Source: Oleomonas cavernae (GTDB lineage: Bacteria > Pseudomonadota > Alphaproteobacteria > Zavarziniales > Zavarziniaceae). Taken from it: 64,000 nt of DNA. Made by a program: the position numbers and the translations under genes. The stretch spans positions 214,001 through 278,000 of the forward strand of contig NZ_QYUK01000011.1 of NCBI RefSeq assembly GCF_003590945.1, read 5' to 3'. Positions 1-7,882 of this stretch are shown piece by piece (positions within the stretch are counted from its first letter, which is position 1; each line of letters opens with the position of its first letter). A model generated the notes under the pieces. It made no database searches, was not told the origin of the DNA, and worked only from the letters and a program-made list of their open reading frames with translations.

Positions 1-426
1 CAGCGCGGCACCCAGGCGCTGTGGCTGTTGCCCGTGACCTTCGTGGCACTCATGGCGGTGGGCGGTGCCTTGGGTATCGCCGGGGCCGGCCTGCCGCTGG
101 TGGAAATCGGCATCGGCCTGTCGGTCGTGGCGTTGGGCGCAGCCTTGGCCTTGGACGTCAAGTTGCCCGCGATGATCGCGACCACCGTCATCGGCGCCTT
201 CGCAGTCTGCCACGGCTTTGCCCACGGCGCCGAAATGACGCTGGATGCGTCGGGTTACGCCTATGCCAGCGGCTTCATGCTGGCCACCGCGTCGCTGCAT
301 CTGGCAGGTATCGGCATCGGCGCTTCCATCGGCCGGCTCGGCCGGCGGCTCGAAAGCCCGCTGGTGCGTACAGCCGGGGGCATTGCCTCGCTCGTTGGCG
401 TCGGCCTGCTGGCCGGTACGCTGTAA
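1..426 (+). CDS. HupE/UreJ family membrane protein, 5'-truncated by window edge
   Basis: This is the C-terminal part of a small integral membrane protein; the frame is open from base 1, so the start lies outside the window. Several hydrophobic segments alternate with short loops. The motif HGFAHGAE (about bases 220-243) matches the HGxxHGxE metal-binding signature of the HupE/UreJ family, which is linked to nickel or cobalt uptake for hydrogenase or urease. Neither enzyme is visible here, so the partner is probably upstream. It converges on the cbbR gene, with only 22 bases between the two stop codons. Family assignment is good; the metal is inferred. Confidence 0.8.
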   Translation, partial: QRGTQALWLLPVTFVALMAVGGALGIAGAGLPLVEIGIGLSVVALGAALALDVKLPAMIATTVIGAFAVCHGFAHGAEMTLDASGYAYASGFMLATASLHLAGIGIGASIGRLGRRLESPLVRTAGGIASLVGVGLLAGTL

Positions 427-448
427 CGGATGACCGATCTCGTCCGCG

Positions 449-1411
449 TCACTGGCGCGGACGGGCATGGCCCGGCCGATCGACCGCATCGGTAGCGGCA
501 ATGCTGGGCAGGAAGCTGCCGCCGCGCTCGAGCAGGAAGTCGATGATGGCGCGCACGGCCGGTACTGGCCGGCGCTGGGCGAGATGGACGACATACCATT
601 GCCGCACGATCGGCAGGCCCTTGACATCCAGGGCCACCATGCGCCCGTCGGCCAATTCCGCCCCCACCGTGTGACCTGAAATGAACGAGATGCCCAGGCA
701 GGCGATGACCGCCTGCTTGATCGTCTCGTTGCTGTCGATCTGCATCGCGATCGGCGGATCAATGCGCATCTTGGCGAAGAAGCGCTCCATCAGGCCACGG
801 GTGCCGCTGCCCGGTTCGCGCACCAGGAAGGTTTCCTCGGCCAGCAGCCTGGCCGGAATGTCGCGCTGGCCGGCCAGGGGGTGGTCGGGCGGGGCGACGA
901 TGAGATGCGGATGATCCCCGATCACCTCGGCCTCGACATCGAGTTCGAGCGGCGGCCGCCCCATGATCGCCACATCGATGGCGAAATGCTGCAAGCCCTT
1001 CAGGATCTCGGCCCGGTTGCCGACGGTGAGGCGCAGCGAGATGCCGGGGTGAAGCCGGCGAAAGGCGGCCAGGGCCTGGGGCGCGAAGTATTTGGCCGTC
1101 GAGACCACGCCGATCGAGACCGTGCCCTTTTCCGCCCCCGCAAGACTGGACAGCATGGCCGAGCAATCGGCGATGGCCGCTTCGATCCGCTCCGCCGCGG
1201 TCAGGATCTCGCGGCCGGCGTCGGTGGCGACAGTCTCATTGCCGTGACGCTCCAGCAGCGGCTGGCCGGCCAGGTGCTGTAGCTGCTGCAACTGCATCGT
1301 TACAGCCGATGGGGTAACGTGCAGTTCCACCGCAGCACGTGTGACCGATCCAGTTCTGATCACCGCCTGAAGCGCGCGTAATTGTCGCAGGGTGACATTA
1401 TGAAGATTCAT
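449..1411 (-). CDS. cbbR: LysR-type regulator, CbbR-like
   Basis: A 320-residue LysR-type regulator. Residues 1-60 form the winged helix-turn-helix (LRQLRALQAV, then AVELHVTPSAV). The rest is the two-lobed effector-binding domain, with CbbR-like features such as STAKYFAP and SNETIKQAV. CbbR proteins sense Calvin-cycle metabolites and activate cbb operons. A GAPDH gene lies divergently upstream about 870 bp away, with an intervening remnant of a second cbbR-like gene. A perfect palindrome with TTCAGA/TCTGAA arms lies just upstream of the start and probably mediates autoregulation. Length is usual for the family. No RuBisCO or phosphoribulokinase gene is in the window, so the target pathway is inferred. 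Confidence 0.85.
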   Translation of the reverse strand: MNLHNVTLRQLRALQAVIRTGSVTRAAVELHVTPSAVTMQLQQLQHLAGQPLLERHGNETVATDAGREILTAAERIEAAIADCSAMLSSLAGAEKGTVSIGVVSTAKYFAPQALAAFRRLHPGISLRLTVGNRAEILKGLQHFAIDVAIMGRPPLELDVEAEVIGDHPHLIVAPPDHPLAGQRDIPARLLAEETFLVREPGSGTRGLMERFFAKMRIDPPIAMQIDSNETIKQAVIACLGISFISGHTVGAELADGRMVALDVKGLPIVRQWYVVHLAQRRPVPAVRAIIDFLLERGGSFLPSIAATDAVDRPGHARPRQ

Positions 1412-1429
1412 CGCGGCATTTTTCTAAGG

Positions 1430-1448
1430 TATTCAGAAAATCTGAATA
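1430..1448. promoter_or_regulatory. LysR-type operator palindrome upstream of cbbR
   Basis: Eight-base arms TATTCAGA and TCTGAATA flank a 3-base AAA centre, starting 19 bases upstream of the cbbR start codon. This suits a LysR-type (T-N11-A-like) autoregulatory site. The core TTCAGAAAATCT recurs at 2052-2063 upstream of the GAPDH gene, which strengthens the case for an operator. Binding by CbbR is inferred. Confidence 0.55.
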
Positions 1449-1732
1449 GCTGAATAATAATTATGCGGTTCCATAAAGTATCTCAACAACCAAAAATGCT
1501 TTTGGTCACCGCATACAGCGGCCAAGGAAAAAGTGACGGATGCGTGTTCCGCTCAACCCGGAATCGCATAAGGAAAAGCGTTGTGCTTGAGGTGCAAACC
1601 GATCAGTCGATGGCACGCGATCGATGTCTTTTGCGCCAGCAACGGAAAGAACGCCATTGACGGTATTGGTAGCTGCAGCCATCCCAACTCTCGGGGCAAC
1701 TGTGGCAGACCCCCATGCAAAAGTACGACGCA

Positions 1733-1864
1733 ACTCTCCCGCCAAGGCAGCAAGGATAGCCCAAGCATCTACGTGTTCACCGACACCGGTTACCCTACTC
1801 TCCTCGACCGGTGTTTAACTGCCCGGGACCGCAAAGCTCGTCTTCGCGTCCCGGGCTTTTTTTT
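1733..1864 (+). ncRNA. Two-hairpin element with intrinsic terminator, candidate small RNA, copy A
   Basis: Hairpin 1 has arms ACACCGGT (1783-1790) and ACCGGTGT (1807-1814) around a 16-base pyrimidine-rich loop containing CTCTCC. Hairpin 2 has arms GCCCGGGAC (1821-1829) and GTCCCGGGC (1848-1856), followed by eight Ts (1857-1864), a classic Rho-independent terminator. An inverted second copy lies at 6850-6985 with the loop sequence and both stems conserved. The exposed loop could pair with Shine-Dalgarno sequences, as in known alphaproteobacterial sRNAs with CU-rich loops; that is inference. The 5' end is unknown. Alternatively it is only the terminator region of a lost duplicated gene: the frame across the loop reads PVTLLS(S/P)TGV then stop in both copies. 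Confidence 0.4.
1821..1864 (+). terminator. Rho-independent terminator of the two-hairpin element, copy A
   Basis: A perfect nine-base GC-rich stem (1821-1829 with 1848-1856) is followed directly by eight Ts. It reads in the + direction. No intact + strand gene precedes it. Confidence 0.7.
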
Positions 1865-1937
1865 GCGCTTCTCCCGGCCAGGAATGGGGCCGCCTGATGA
1901 GATCCTGAGCCTGCTTCAACTACGTCGGGAGTAGTGT

Positions 1938-2031
1938 CGCATGGAGTCCCGTTGTGACGCGTGTGATCGGGCTGGTTTGGCTCAACGTCTGAAGCACGTA
2001 GTTGTCGCAGGAGGGGATTTTGGAAACTCAT
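1938..2031 (-). pseudogene. 5' remnant of a second cbbR-like LysR gene
   Basis: Read on the minus strand from 2031, the sequence begins MSFQNPLLRQLRA, matching MNLHNVTLRQLRA of the intact CbbR. After a shift of frame it continues with LQTLSQTSPITR, resembling LQAVIRTGSVTR. At the DNA level the CTGAAGC...GTTGTCGCAGG stretch is shared with the start of the intact gene. Only about 40 codons are recognisable. It indicates that the GAPDH gene once had its own divergent LysR regulator, now decayed. Confidence 0.6.
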
Positions 2032-2050
2032 TACGTTACCTTTTCAAGAT

Positions 2051-2095
2051 GTTCAGAAAATCTAAATTGGCTATTCATAAATATGCGCTTCCCGA
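2051..2095 (+). promoter_or_regulatory. Second CbbR-type operator/promoter upstream of GAPDH gene
   Basis: GTTCAGAAAATCTAAAT (2051-2067) closely matches the cbbR operator at 1430-1448. Similarity continues downstream in matching register (ATATGCGCTTCC here, TTATGCGGTTCC there). The AT-rich stretch ending in TAAATATG could supply a -10 box for the GAPDH gene. The site lies about 190-235 bases before its start. Regulation by the surviving CbbR is inferred. Confidence 0.5.
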
Positions 2096-2285
2096 AGGTG
2101 TCTTATTAAACAAAATTGCCGTTGATCGCCGTTACACGGCGGCAGGGAAGATAAACAATGCGGGTTTCGCCGGCCGCGGAAGCCGCGGGAGGGGTGCGCC
2201 GTGTGCGGGATCGATGCCACGCCGGCGATAACGTGCTCTTCGCGCAACGCGACGGGGCCCGGCAGGATAAATAGGGGGCAAACCA

Positions 2286-3293
2286 ATGGCGACCAGGGTG
2301 GCGATCAACGGCTTTGGCCGGATCGGACGCAATATCCTTCGGGCGATCATCGATTCCGGGCGCAGCGATATCGAGATCGTGGCGATCAACGATCTGGGTT
2401 TCGTGGAAACCACCGCGCATTTGCTGCGCTATGATTCGATCCATGGCCGCTTTCCCGGTGAAGTCCTGGTCGACCGGAACCGGTTGATCGTCAACGGCGC
2501 GCCGATCGCGGTTACCCAGTATCTGAAACCTGAAGAGTTGCCGCACGGGGCGATGGCGATCGACATCGTCTTCGAATGCACGGGCTATTTCGCCAGCCGG
2601 GAAAAATCGGCCGTGCATCTGGCCGCCGGCGCCAAGCGGGTGCTGGTGTCGGCACCGGTCGATGATGCCGACATCACCATTGTCTACGGCGTCAATCACC
2701 AGGCCCTGAGGTCGGAACATCGGATCGTCTCAAACGCTTCCTGCACCACCAACTGCCTGGCACCGGTGGCCAAGGTGCTCAACGACGCGATCGGCATCGA
2801 CAAGGGCTTCATGACCACGGTGCACTCCTATACCAACGATCAGCCGTCGCTCGATCAGATGCACCGCGACCTCTATCGCGCCCGGGCCGCCGCCCTGTCC
2901 ATGATTCCCACGGCGACAGGGGCCGCGCGGGCCGTCGGCCTGGTCCTGCCCGAGCTCAAGGGCAAGCTCGACGGCGTCGCCATTCGCGTGCCCACCCCCA
3001 ATGTCTCGGTCATCGATCTAAAGGTCGTCACCAAGCGGGCGACCTCGGTCGAGGAGGTGAACGAGGTCATCAAGACTGCCGCCGCCGGCAGTCTGCGGGG
3101 CATTCTCGCCTATACCACCGCGCCCAACGTGTCGGTCGACTTCAACCAGGATCCCGCCTCGTCCACCGTCGCCCTGGATCAGACCAAGGTCCTGGGCGGG
3201 ACGCTCGTGCGCATCATGAGCTGGTACGACAACGAATGGGCCTTTTCCAATCGGATGAACGATACCGGCGCCGCCATGGCCAAGCTGATCTGA
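2286..3293 (+). CDS. gap: Type I glyceraldehyde-3-phosphate dehydrogenase
   Basis: A 335-residue NAD(P)-dependent GAPDH, which interconverts glyceraldehyde-3-phosphate and 1,3-bisphosphoglycerate in glycolysis and the Calvin cycle. The Rossmann motif INGFGRIGR is at residues 7-15, and the catalytic cysteine is C153 in SCTTNCLAP. The C-terminal NEWAFSNRM is also typical. The start ATG follows a purine-rich AGGGGGCAA. The divergent LysR-type promoter upstream suggests a Calvin-cycle role (cbbG-like), but no other cbb gene adjoins it. A chimeric remnant of a second gap copy lies at 7278-7369. Confidence 0.95.
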   Translation: MATRVAINGFGRIGRNILRAIIDSGRSDIEIVAINDLGFVETTAHLLRYDSIHGRFPGEVLVDRNRLIVNGAPIAVTQYLKPEELPHGAMAIDIVFECTGYFASREKSAVHLAAGAKRVLVSAPVDDADITIVYGVNHQALRSEHRIVSNASCTTNCLAPVAKVLNDAIGIDKGFMTTVHSYTNDQPSLDQMHRDLYRARAAALSMIPTATGAARAVGLVLPELKGKLDGVAIRVPTPNVSVIDLKVVTKRATSVEEVNEVIKTAAAGSLRGILAYTTAPNVSVDFNQDPASSTVALDQTKVLGGTLVRIMSWYDNEWAFSNRMNDTGAAMAKLI

Positions 3294-3403
3294 GCCGTCG
3301 GACCGGCGGCGCGGCGTGTCGCATCCCACCAAGGCATTCAAGAACTTCGCTATGCGGAGGGTACGGCGTAACCCAATCACGAAACAGAAGTCGGGAGGAC
3401 ATC

Positions 3404-4027
3404 ATGATCAGAAGAGCACTGTTGATTTCCAGCGTCGTTTTGGCGGCAGTCGGCATCACCAGCAGCCCTTGGGCTGCCGACGAGGGGCCCTGGCAGGTGC
3501 GGGTGCGGGGGCTTGGAATCTTTCCGGATGCTAGCGCAACCGTCGATGCCATTCCAGGCGCCACAGTCGATATCGACGCTACGGTAACGCCCGAAATCGA
3601 CATAACCTACTTCATTACTGACAATATCGCGCTCGAACTGGTCGCGGCCACTGCTCAGGTCGGCGTCGATCTGAAGAATCCCGACCTCAGCCTTGGCCAT
3701 GTCTGGGTTCTGCCACCGTCACTGACCGTGCAGTATCATTTCGCACCTCATGAGGTGATCAGACCCTATCTTGGCGCCGGTGCGAACTACGTCGTCTTCT
3801 ATAGCGCCGATCAGCCGGCCGGGCCGATTACCAAAGTCGAGTACGACAACGCCGTTGGATTTGTGCTGCAGGTGGGTGTCGATATTCCATTGGCTGATCA
3901 TTGGTCTGCCAATATCGACGTCAAGAAAATCTGGCTGTCGACCGATGCCACGGTAAACGGCGCGATCAAGGCCGATGTCGACATAGATCCGGTGCTAGTT
4001 GGTGTCGGCGTCGGCTATCGGTTCTAA
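3404..4027 (+). CDS. OmpW-family outer membrane protein
   Basis: A 207-residue precursor with a signal peptide of about 25 residues ending in SPWAADEG, then an eight-strand beta-barrel. Family features are WQVRVRGLGIFPD near the mature N-terminus, the middle segment YHFAPHEVIRPYLGAGANY, and a terminal aromatic GYRF. OmpW proteins are small outer-membrane channels for hydrophobic compounds; members such as AlkL import alkanes. The start at 3404 has a good GGGAGG ribosome site. A hydrocarbon-import role would fit the alkane locus further on, but that link is inference. Confidence 0.88.
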   Translation: MIRRALLISSVVLAAVGITSSPWAADEGPWQVRVRGLGIFPDASATVDAIPGATVDIDATVTPEIDITYFITDNIALELVAATAQVGVDLKNPDLSLGHVWVLPPSLTVQYHFAPHEVIRPYLGAGANYVVFYSADQPAGPITKVEYDNAVGFVLQVGVDIPLADHWSANIDVKKIWLSTDATVNGAIKADVDIDPVLVGVGVGYRF

Positions 4028-4034
4028 AAGACAT

Positions 4035-4056
4035 GGCCGGCGGCATGCCGCCGGCC
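4035..4056 (+). terminator. Perfect palindrome after ompW-like gene
   Basis: A 22-base perfect palindrome (GGCCGGCGGCA and its complement) begins 7 bases after the OmpW stop codon. It lacks a T tract, so termination could be Rho-dependent or the hairpin could protect mRNA ends. Confidence 0.45.
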
Positions 4057-4064
4057 ATGATAGG

Positions 4065-4190
4065 TTAAGTCACCCCGCCTCTTACGACACCCAGGATATT
4101 GATGGCGCCCGAGGTGCCGAAGGGCACACCAGTTGTTAGCATGAACAGGTCGCCCGGCGCGGCTGTTGCTGCGGTGATGCGCCGCATAGC
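4065..4190 (-). pseudogene. C-terminal remnant of pyruvate kinase
   Basis: On the minus strand the last 41 codons read AMRRITAATAAPGDLFML, then TTGVPFGTSGAINILGVV, to a stop at 4065-4067. This matches the pyruvate kinase C-terminus, where PGD...V.TGVPFGTPGATN is conserved. An in-frame stop lies directly upstream and nothing of the rest of the enzyme remains, so it is a dead fragment. Confidence 0.6.
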
Positions 4191-4491
4191 TTAAAATTCA
4201 CTAGACGCCCTAGGTGCTGAATTTCGCCGCTGTGCGCCACCTAGCATATCAGTGCATCTTTCATCAAATGCATTGCTGTAATCCAGCAAGTTAAAGAGAA
4301 CGATACAAGTTCGCGCGTTGAGCCGCATATTCTAGTTAACGGGCGACGGCGAATGCGTGGTGCGACGGAATTGAGCGTGCCGCGGCATCGCGAGACACTC
4401 CCCGCGGATGTCCGTTGCACGTTCAGTCCTTCTTGGCGCCTCGCCGTCCTAGGAATTTGCTCCCGGTCCGTTCGATGATCGGGGCGGGTTG
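4191..4491. other. Non-coding stretch with no recognised feature
   Basis: About 300 bases between two pseudogene fragments. I see no open frame with coding character, no clear repeat and no terminator. Confidence 0.5.
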
Positions 4492-4718
4492 CTAAAACTG
4501 CATCGTCAGCGAGAATTCCATGTTGTCCGCTTGCTGGGCGATGCCGAGAACACCCTGTTCCGGGTTTGCCTCGAAATGAGTGATCTCGATCCGGGCTCGC
4601 CAGTGATCACCGAAATAGTTGAAATCCGGCCGCTAGCGAATCGTGAAACCGTTGTTCTGGAGGTCGTAGACCGCGAGCAATTCGGCAGCCAGTTTGCCGT
4701 CGTTGAAATTGTGGCTGG
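4492..4718 (-). pseudogene. C-terminal remnant of an outer-membrane beta-barrel protein
   Basis: The minus strand reads GKLAAELLAVYDLQNNGF, then an in-frame stop, then RPDFNYFGDHWRARIEITHF and finally MEFSLTMQF before the stop at 4492-4494. Alternating amphipathic strands and a terminal phenylalanine are hallmarks of outer-membrane barrels. The pattern resembles DUF1302-type porins such as the one at 26693-28582. The internal stop and the missing N-terminus mark it as a pseudogene. Confidence 0.5.
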
Positions 4719-5808
4719 CTAGGCCGCAGTGAATCCCTTGGCCCCCGACAGCAACAGGACCAACTCGGCCTGGCGGTTTGTTCCGGTTTTTTGAAATACG
4801 ACTTTCAGATGATGGCGCACTGTTTCTCGGGACGTTCCAAGCGCCGCAGCCACGGCCTCTATGTTCTGGCCGCCCGCGATCTTTCTGGCGACGCGAGCCT
4901 CCGTCGGCGAAAGGTCGAACAACCCCTGCAGCATTGATGCAGCCGGAGTCCCTGATTGCTGAACGGGGGTCGCCACCAGAACCCCTGCGGCGGCAGCGAA
5001 CAGGTCGTGCGCCTCGCGACGGATGGGAACCAGGTGAAAGATGAGGGGCGGGCCGGTTTCGTCGCCGCGCACCGGAAATGAGCGCGGTGTACCGTCCTGC
5101 TGGCGGAGTGTGGCCACAGCCTGCGCCAGCATAGTGGCCGCAGGGCGGGGGTGTTGAGCACGATGCGTTCGTCCGCTCGGGTGGCTATCCGAGGGGCCAG
5201 GGTGTCGAACAGCGAATTGACCGCGATGGCCCGTCCGTCATGATTCAGTACGGCGGCGGGAAGGCCCAAAGCCTCGAGGGTGTGCGTCGCCGTAGCCGCC
5301 TCTTCAAGCCGCAGTCGCGATGATATCAGGGCGGCACGGGCAAAGTGAGGCCTGAGCGGGTCGACGGCCGCGATAACGCTGGCCGGTACAGGCCCATGCT
5401 CGTACCGAAATTCAGTGTTGAGGGCAATCAGGTCGCCGCTCGGTACCGCCACCGTTGTGCCGAAATTCCAGCCCAGGCCCCGCGGCCGCAGAAATTCCAC
5501 ATGCAGCGGATCGGTGTCGAGTTCGTCGGGCGTGAACATGTCCTGGTTGGTGAGGAAGCCGGGGTGCTGCATCGCGGCGTCACGCACAGCACGTTGATTG
5601 TGACGCATCCATCCGCCGGAAACGAACTCTTCCATGATCGGGGTCGCTGCCGCCGTCGCGATCCAACGAAGATCTTCCCCTTGTGCGGCAAGCATGACCG
5701 TGCCAAAGCCCCCGCGAATTCGGTAAGCCGATCCAGGACACGCGGCCAGAGCGAGGGCAGGAACGCAGCAGCGTAAATGTCGTCGATCAGCTCTTCAGGC
5801 GTGCGCAT
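4719..5808 (-). pseudogene. LuxR-family regulator pseudogene (two frameshifts)
   Basis: This is a near-identical copy of the intact 363-residue LuxR-type gene at 48489-49580. Comparison shows two single-base deletions, one in a C run near 5712 (five Cs instead of six) and one near 5146 (GGGCGGGG instead of GGGCCGGGG). They split the product into three frames. The C-terminal helix-turn-helix (SPTEARVARKIAGG...SRETVRHHLK) is intact in the last frame. Since the intact copy is available for comparison, the frameshifts are probably real decay. Confidence 0.8.
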
Positions 5809-6828
5809 TGCTTCCGGTGCCTATGAGTAAGGTGCCTGTCACGGGTAAATTTTTGCAGCATCAGCGAACAAACTAGGGAAGCGAGCGACTGGTTCGGAGT
5901 TCTCCATTCCTGGTGATCCTGTGCGAGTATTAAAAAAGCTGCATCCCCAGTAACCCATCCACGCAGTGGGGGGCTGCCAGGCCCCTGGCACGCTACGGTT
6001 GGCGAAGTGGTTCGTCTGGGCCTGCGTGGATCGAAGCCGGAGGGTTTCAGCGCCCGATTCACCAACTCGGCCAGGTGCCGTTTTCACCTGTCTCCTGGAC
6101 GGCGATCGATCGGCCTGACTCCTCCTCGTTGCTCAAGGCCTTGGATTGAATTTGGCGATACGCCAAGACTCTCAAGATTACAATCACCGCGTTCTATGCA
6201 GCATTCTAAGGACGTGTGCCATTGGCAAATGGCAACCCCTTTGGCCCTAGAGGGCACGTCCCACCTTCAGAAAGTGAATGCGTCCTTCTTCACCCGAACG
6301 GGTGATGCTGTGTGGTGTTTTCTAACGCCACAATGGCATGGCGCGTCCCGCCTTCGGTAAATCGAAAGGCGGGCAGGATCTCGGGCGGTGTGAACGATGA
6401 GGTAGTGTTGGGCGGGCATGCTCATGCGGACTCAAGGCAATCCGCCAGACTTCTTCAACAGCCTGCTAGAGCGTTCAGTTGACCTGGGAATATAGCAATA
6501 TCAGCTTCAGACTTTGCAGTGCGCCAATGGAATCAAGCCTGGATCAATCAACACCACCCGGTTAGTCCAAATAGGAACTATAGCGTTCCATGCAGCAGAC
6601 ACGAAGGCAACCAACCGCCTGTAATTTTTTAGTTCGCCCGGACGGCAGCGCCAACTTCGCAAGAGACATAGTAGCGCGTTGGAAAGCACTAAATTTTAAT
6701 TAGGCCTAATTTGAATAATATCCAGCAACAATTGCCGTGGATATGGATAAATGCCACATATTGGTTACAAGGCGACCGGCCGATGATTTGTTGGGGGCCG
6801 GCTGACAGATGCTCGAAAAGACTGCCGG
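5809..6828. other. Non-coding region upstream of the luxR pseudogene
   Basis: The part up to 6428 is the diverged copy of the luxR upstream region, including the palindrome at 6291-6304. From 6429 to about 6828 the sequence is less GC-rich and I recognise no gene, repeat or RNA. Short open frames here show no coding character. Confidence 0.5.
6291..6304. promoter_or_regulatory. Palindrome CACCCGAACGGGTG, copy 1
   Basis: A perfect palindrome with six-base arms and AA centre, upstream of the luxR pseudogene. The same sequence stands at 50145-50158 between the intact luxR and tolC, and a near copy at 54005-54018 between the second luxR and the RTX gene. Its repeated location makes it a candidate operator for this LuxR family. 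Confidence 0.5.
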
Positions 6829-6849
6829 AGGCTTGGCCAGGAGAAACGC

Positions 6850-6985
6850 AAAAAATGCCCGGGACGCGAAGGCGAGCTTCGCAGTCCCAGGCAGTTAGAC
6901 ACCGGTCGGGGAGAGTAGGGTGACCGGTGCAGATGCGCGGGTATAAGCCTGGATTATCCTTGCTGGCTTGGCGCTAGGCCAGGGT
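6850..6985 (-). ncRNA. Two-hairpin element with intrinsic terminator, candidate small RNA, copy B
   Basis: Inverted copy of the element at 1733-1864. On the minus strand the first stem (6899-6906 with 6923-6929) carries the same CU-rich 16-base loop. The second stem (6857-6865 with 6884-6892) has one mismatch, and its inner stem GCGAAG/CTTCGC is better paired than in copy A. Six Ts follow (6850-6855 on the complement). It sits just downstream of the thiolase remnant, so it may instead be that gene's terminator. Confidence 0.4.
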
Positions 6986-6995
6986 GAATAGTGGA

Positions 6996-7259
6996 CTACG
7001 GGTGTTCCAGTATCATGGCGATAGCCTGGCCGACGATGATGCGCATGTGGTACACAGCGCCGCTTCGCATTACGCAAGCTCAACTCGACCGTGGGCGGCA
7101 TCGTCCGGCAGGCCAAGTTCTCGCAGCGCGGTCAAGCCTTAAGCCACGAAGGCTTCGTCCAACTCGACTGCATCACTCTCGACGATGCCAAGCTTGAGCC
7201 GCTTCAGCCGTTTCTGCGAGGCGGGGGGGGCCGGGCCGTAACCCATGATACGGGGTGCC
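6996..7259 (-). pseudogene. C-terminal remnant of an acetyl-CoA acetyltransferase (thiolase)
   Basis: The minus strand reads APRIMGYGPAPPAS, LGIVESDAVELDEAFVA, ALRELGLPDDAAHG and, after frame changes, HMRIIVGQAIAMILEHP before a stop at 6996-6998. These correspond to thiolase motifs: PRIMGxGPVPA, the DxxELNEAFAAQ active-site loop, and the C-terminal CIGxGQGIAxxxE. The catalytic C-terminal cysteine is lost, and the GGAIALGHPLG block is deleted. Its 5' side is fused to GAPDH sequence. Confidence 0.65.
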
Positions 7260-7277
7260 ACGCCAGCCGTAGCGACG

Positions 7278-7369
7278 CCCGGAAAACGGCCGTGAATTGG
7301 GACAAACCGAAACAGATGGGCCGCGGTCTCCACAAAGCCCATGTCGTCGACTGTCGCCCTGGTCGCCAA
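7278..7369 (-). pseudogene. 5' remnant of a second GAPDH gene fused to thiolase remnant
   Basis: The minus-strand frame from 7369 begins LATRA and continues DDMGFVETAAHL and IHGRFPG. It matches residues 1-58 of the intact GAPDH ([24 protein letters not shown]) with about 30 residues deleted after residue 5. It then runs directly into thiolase sequence. The chimera shows that a second gap copy was rearranged and lost here. Confidence 0.6.
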
Positions 7370-7882
7370 TGGCTTTCCTCCTCCGTATACCGCAATCTCC
7401 ATCATTAGAAACGCCTGAGGAATTCCATATTCCTTACGCTTGGCTTCAGATTTGCTTAATTCATAGGAAATCCGCCGTGGTGAAACGGTGCGGCGGCGCC
7501 TGCGTCACTTGCGCGCATCTCGGCTAGCGGATAGAACAATATTGATTACAGATTCCGCAATGAAATGCCAGATGATGCGGTTCGAGTGTCTTCGGCAGTG
7601 ACGCCGGACTTTGCGAGCGGGGAAAGGGGCGCAGCGTCGATCGGCGTGACATCGATCGTCAGGTCCTGGCCCGCGAGGTCGGCCCTCACCGGCCACGCGA
7701 CAAAGGGCCCAGTTAGCCAAGGGACGCCTTGATGCAATCCTCCTTTGTGCATCGGCTGCGCGCCAATGCCGCATCGATTTTGGTCGCCGCCCACCGGGCC
7801 GGATGGTGACGGCGAGGCGACGGGCGGTAAGATGTCGCGCCCGTCGCGTGGCCCCTCCGTCCAGTCGAGAGATCCGTCCCCG
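7370..7882. other. Leader region of pyruvate carboxylase, no recognised gene
   Basis: About 510 bases separate the GAPDH remnant from the pyruvate carboxylase start. Open frames here are shadows of GC-rich sequence. The promoter for pyc probably lies in this stretch, but I cannot assign boxes. Confidence 0.5.

Larger units (their letters stand above)
4719..6428. repeat. Direct long repeat, copy 1 (luxR pseudogene plus upstream region)
   Basis: This segment is repeated in the same orientation at 48489-50283. Similarity is very high across the luxR gene and lower, with indels, across the upstream non-coding part, ending at the shared GTAGTGTTGGGCGGGCATG. The two copies enclose about 42 kb. Confidence 0.75.

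Noticed and set aside
1733-1864. Glycine or other known riboswitch
   Set aside because: The GGAGAG-like box on the opposite strand lacks the rest of any consensus, and the terminator reads in the other direction.
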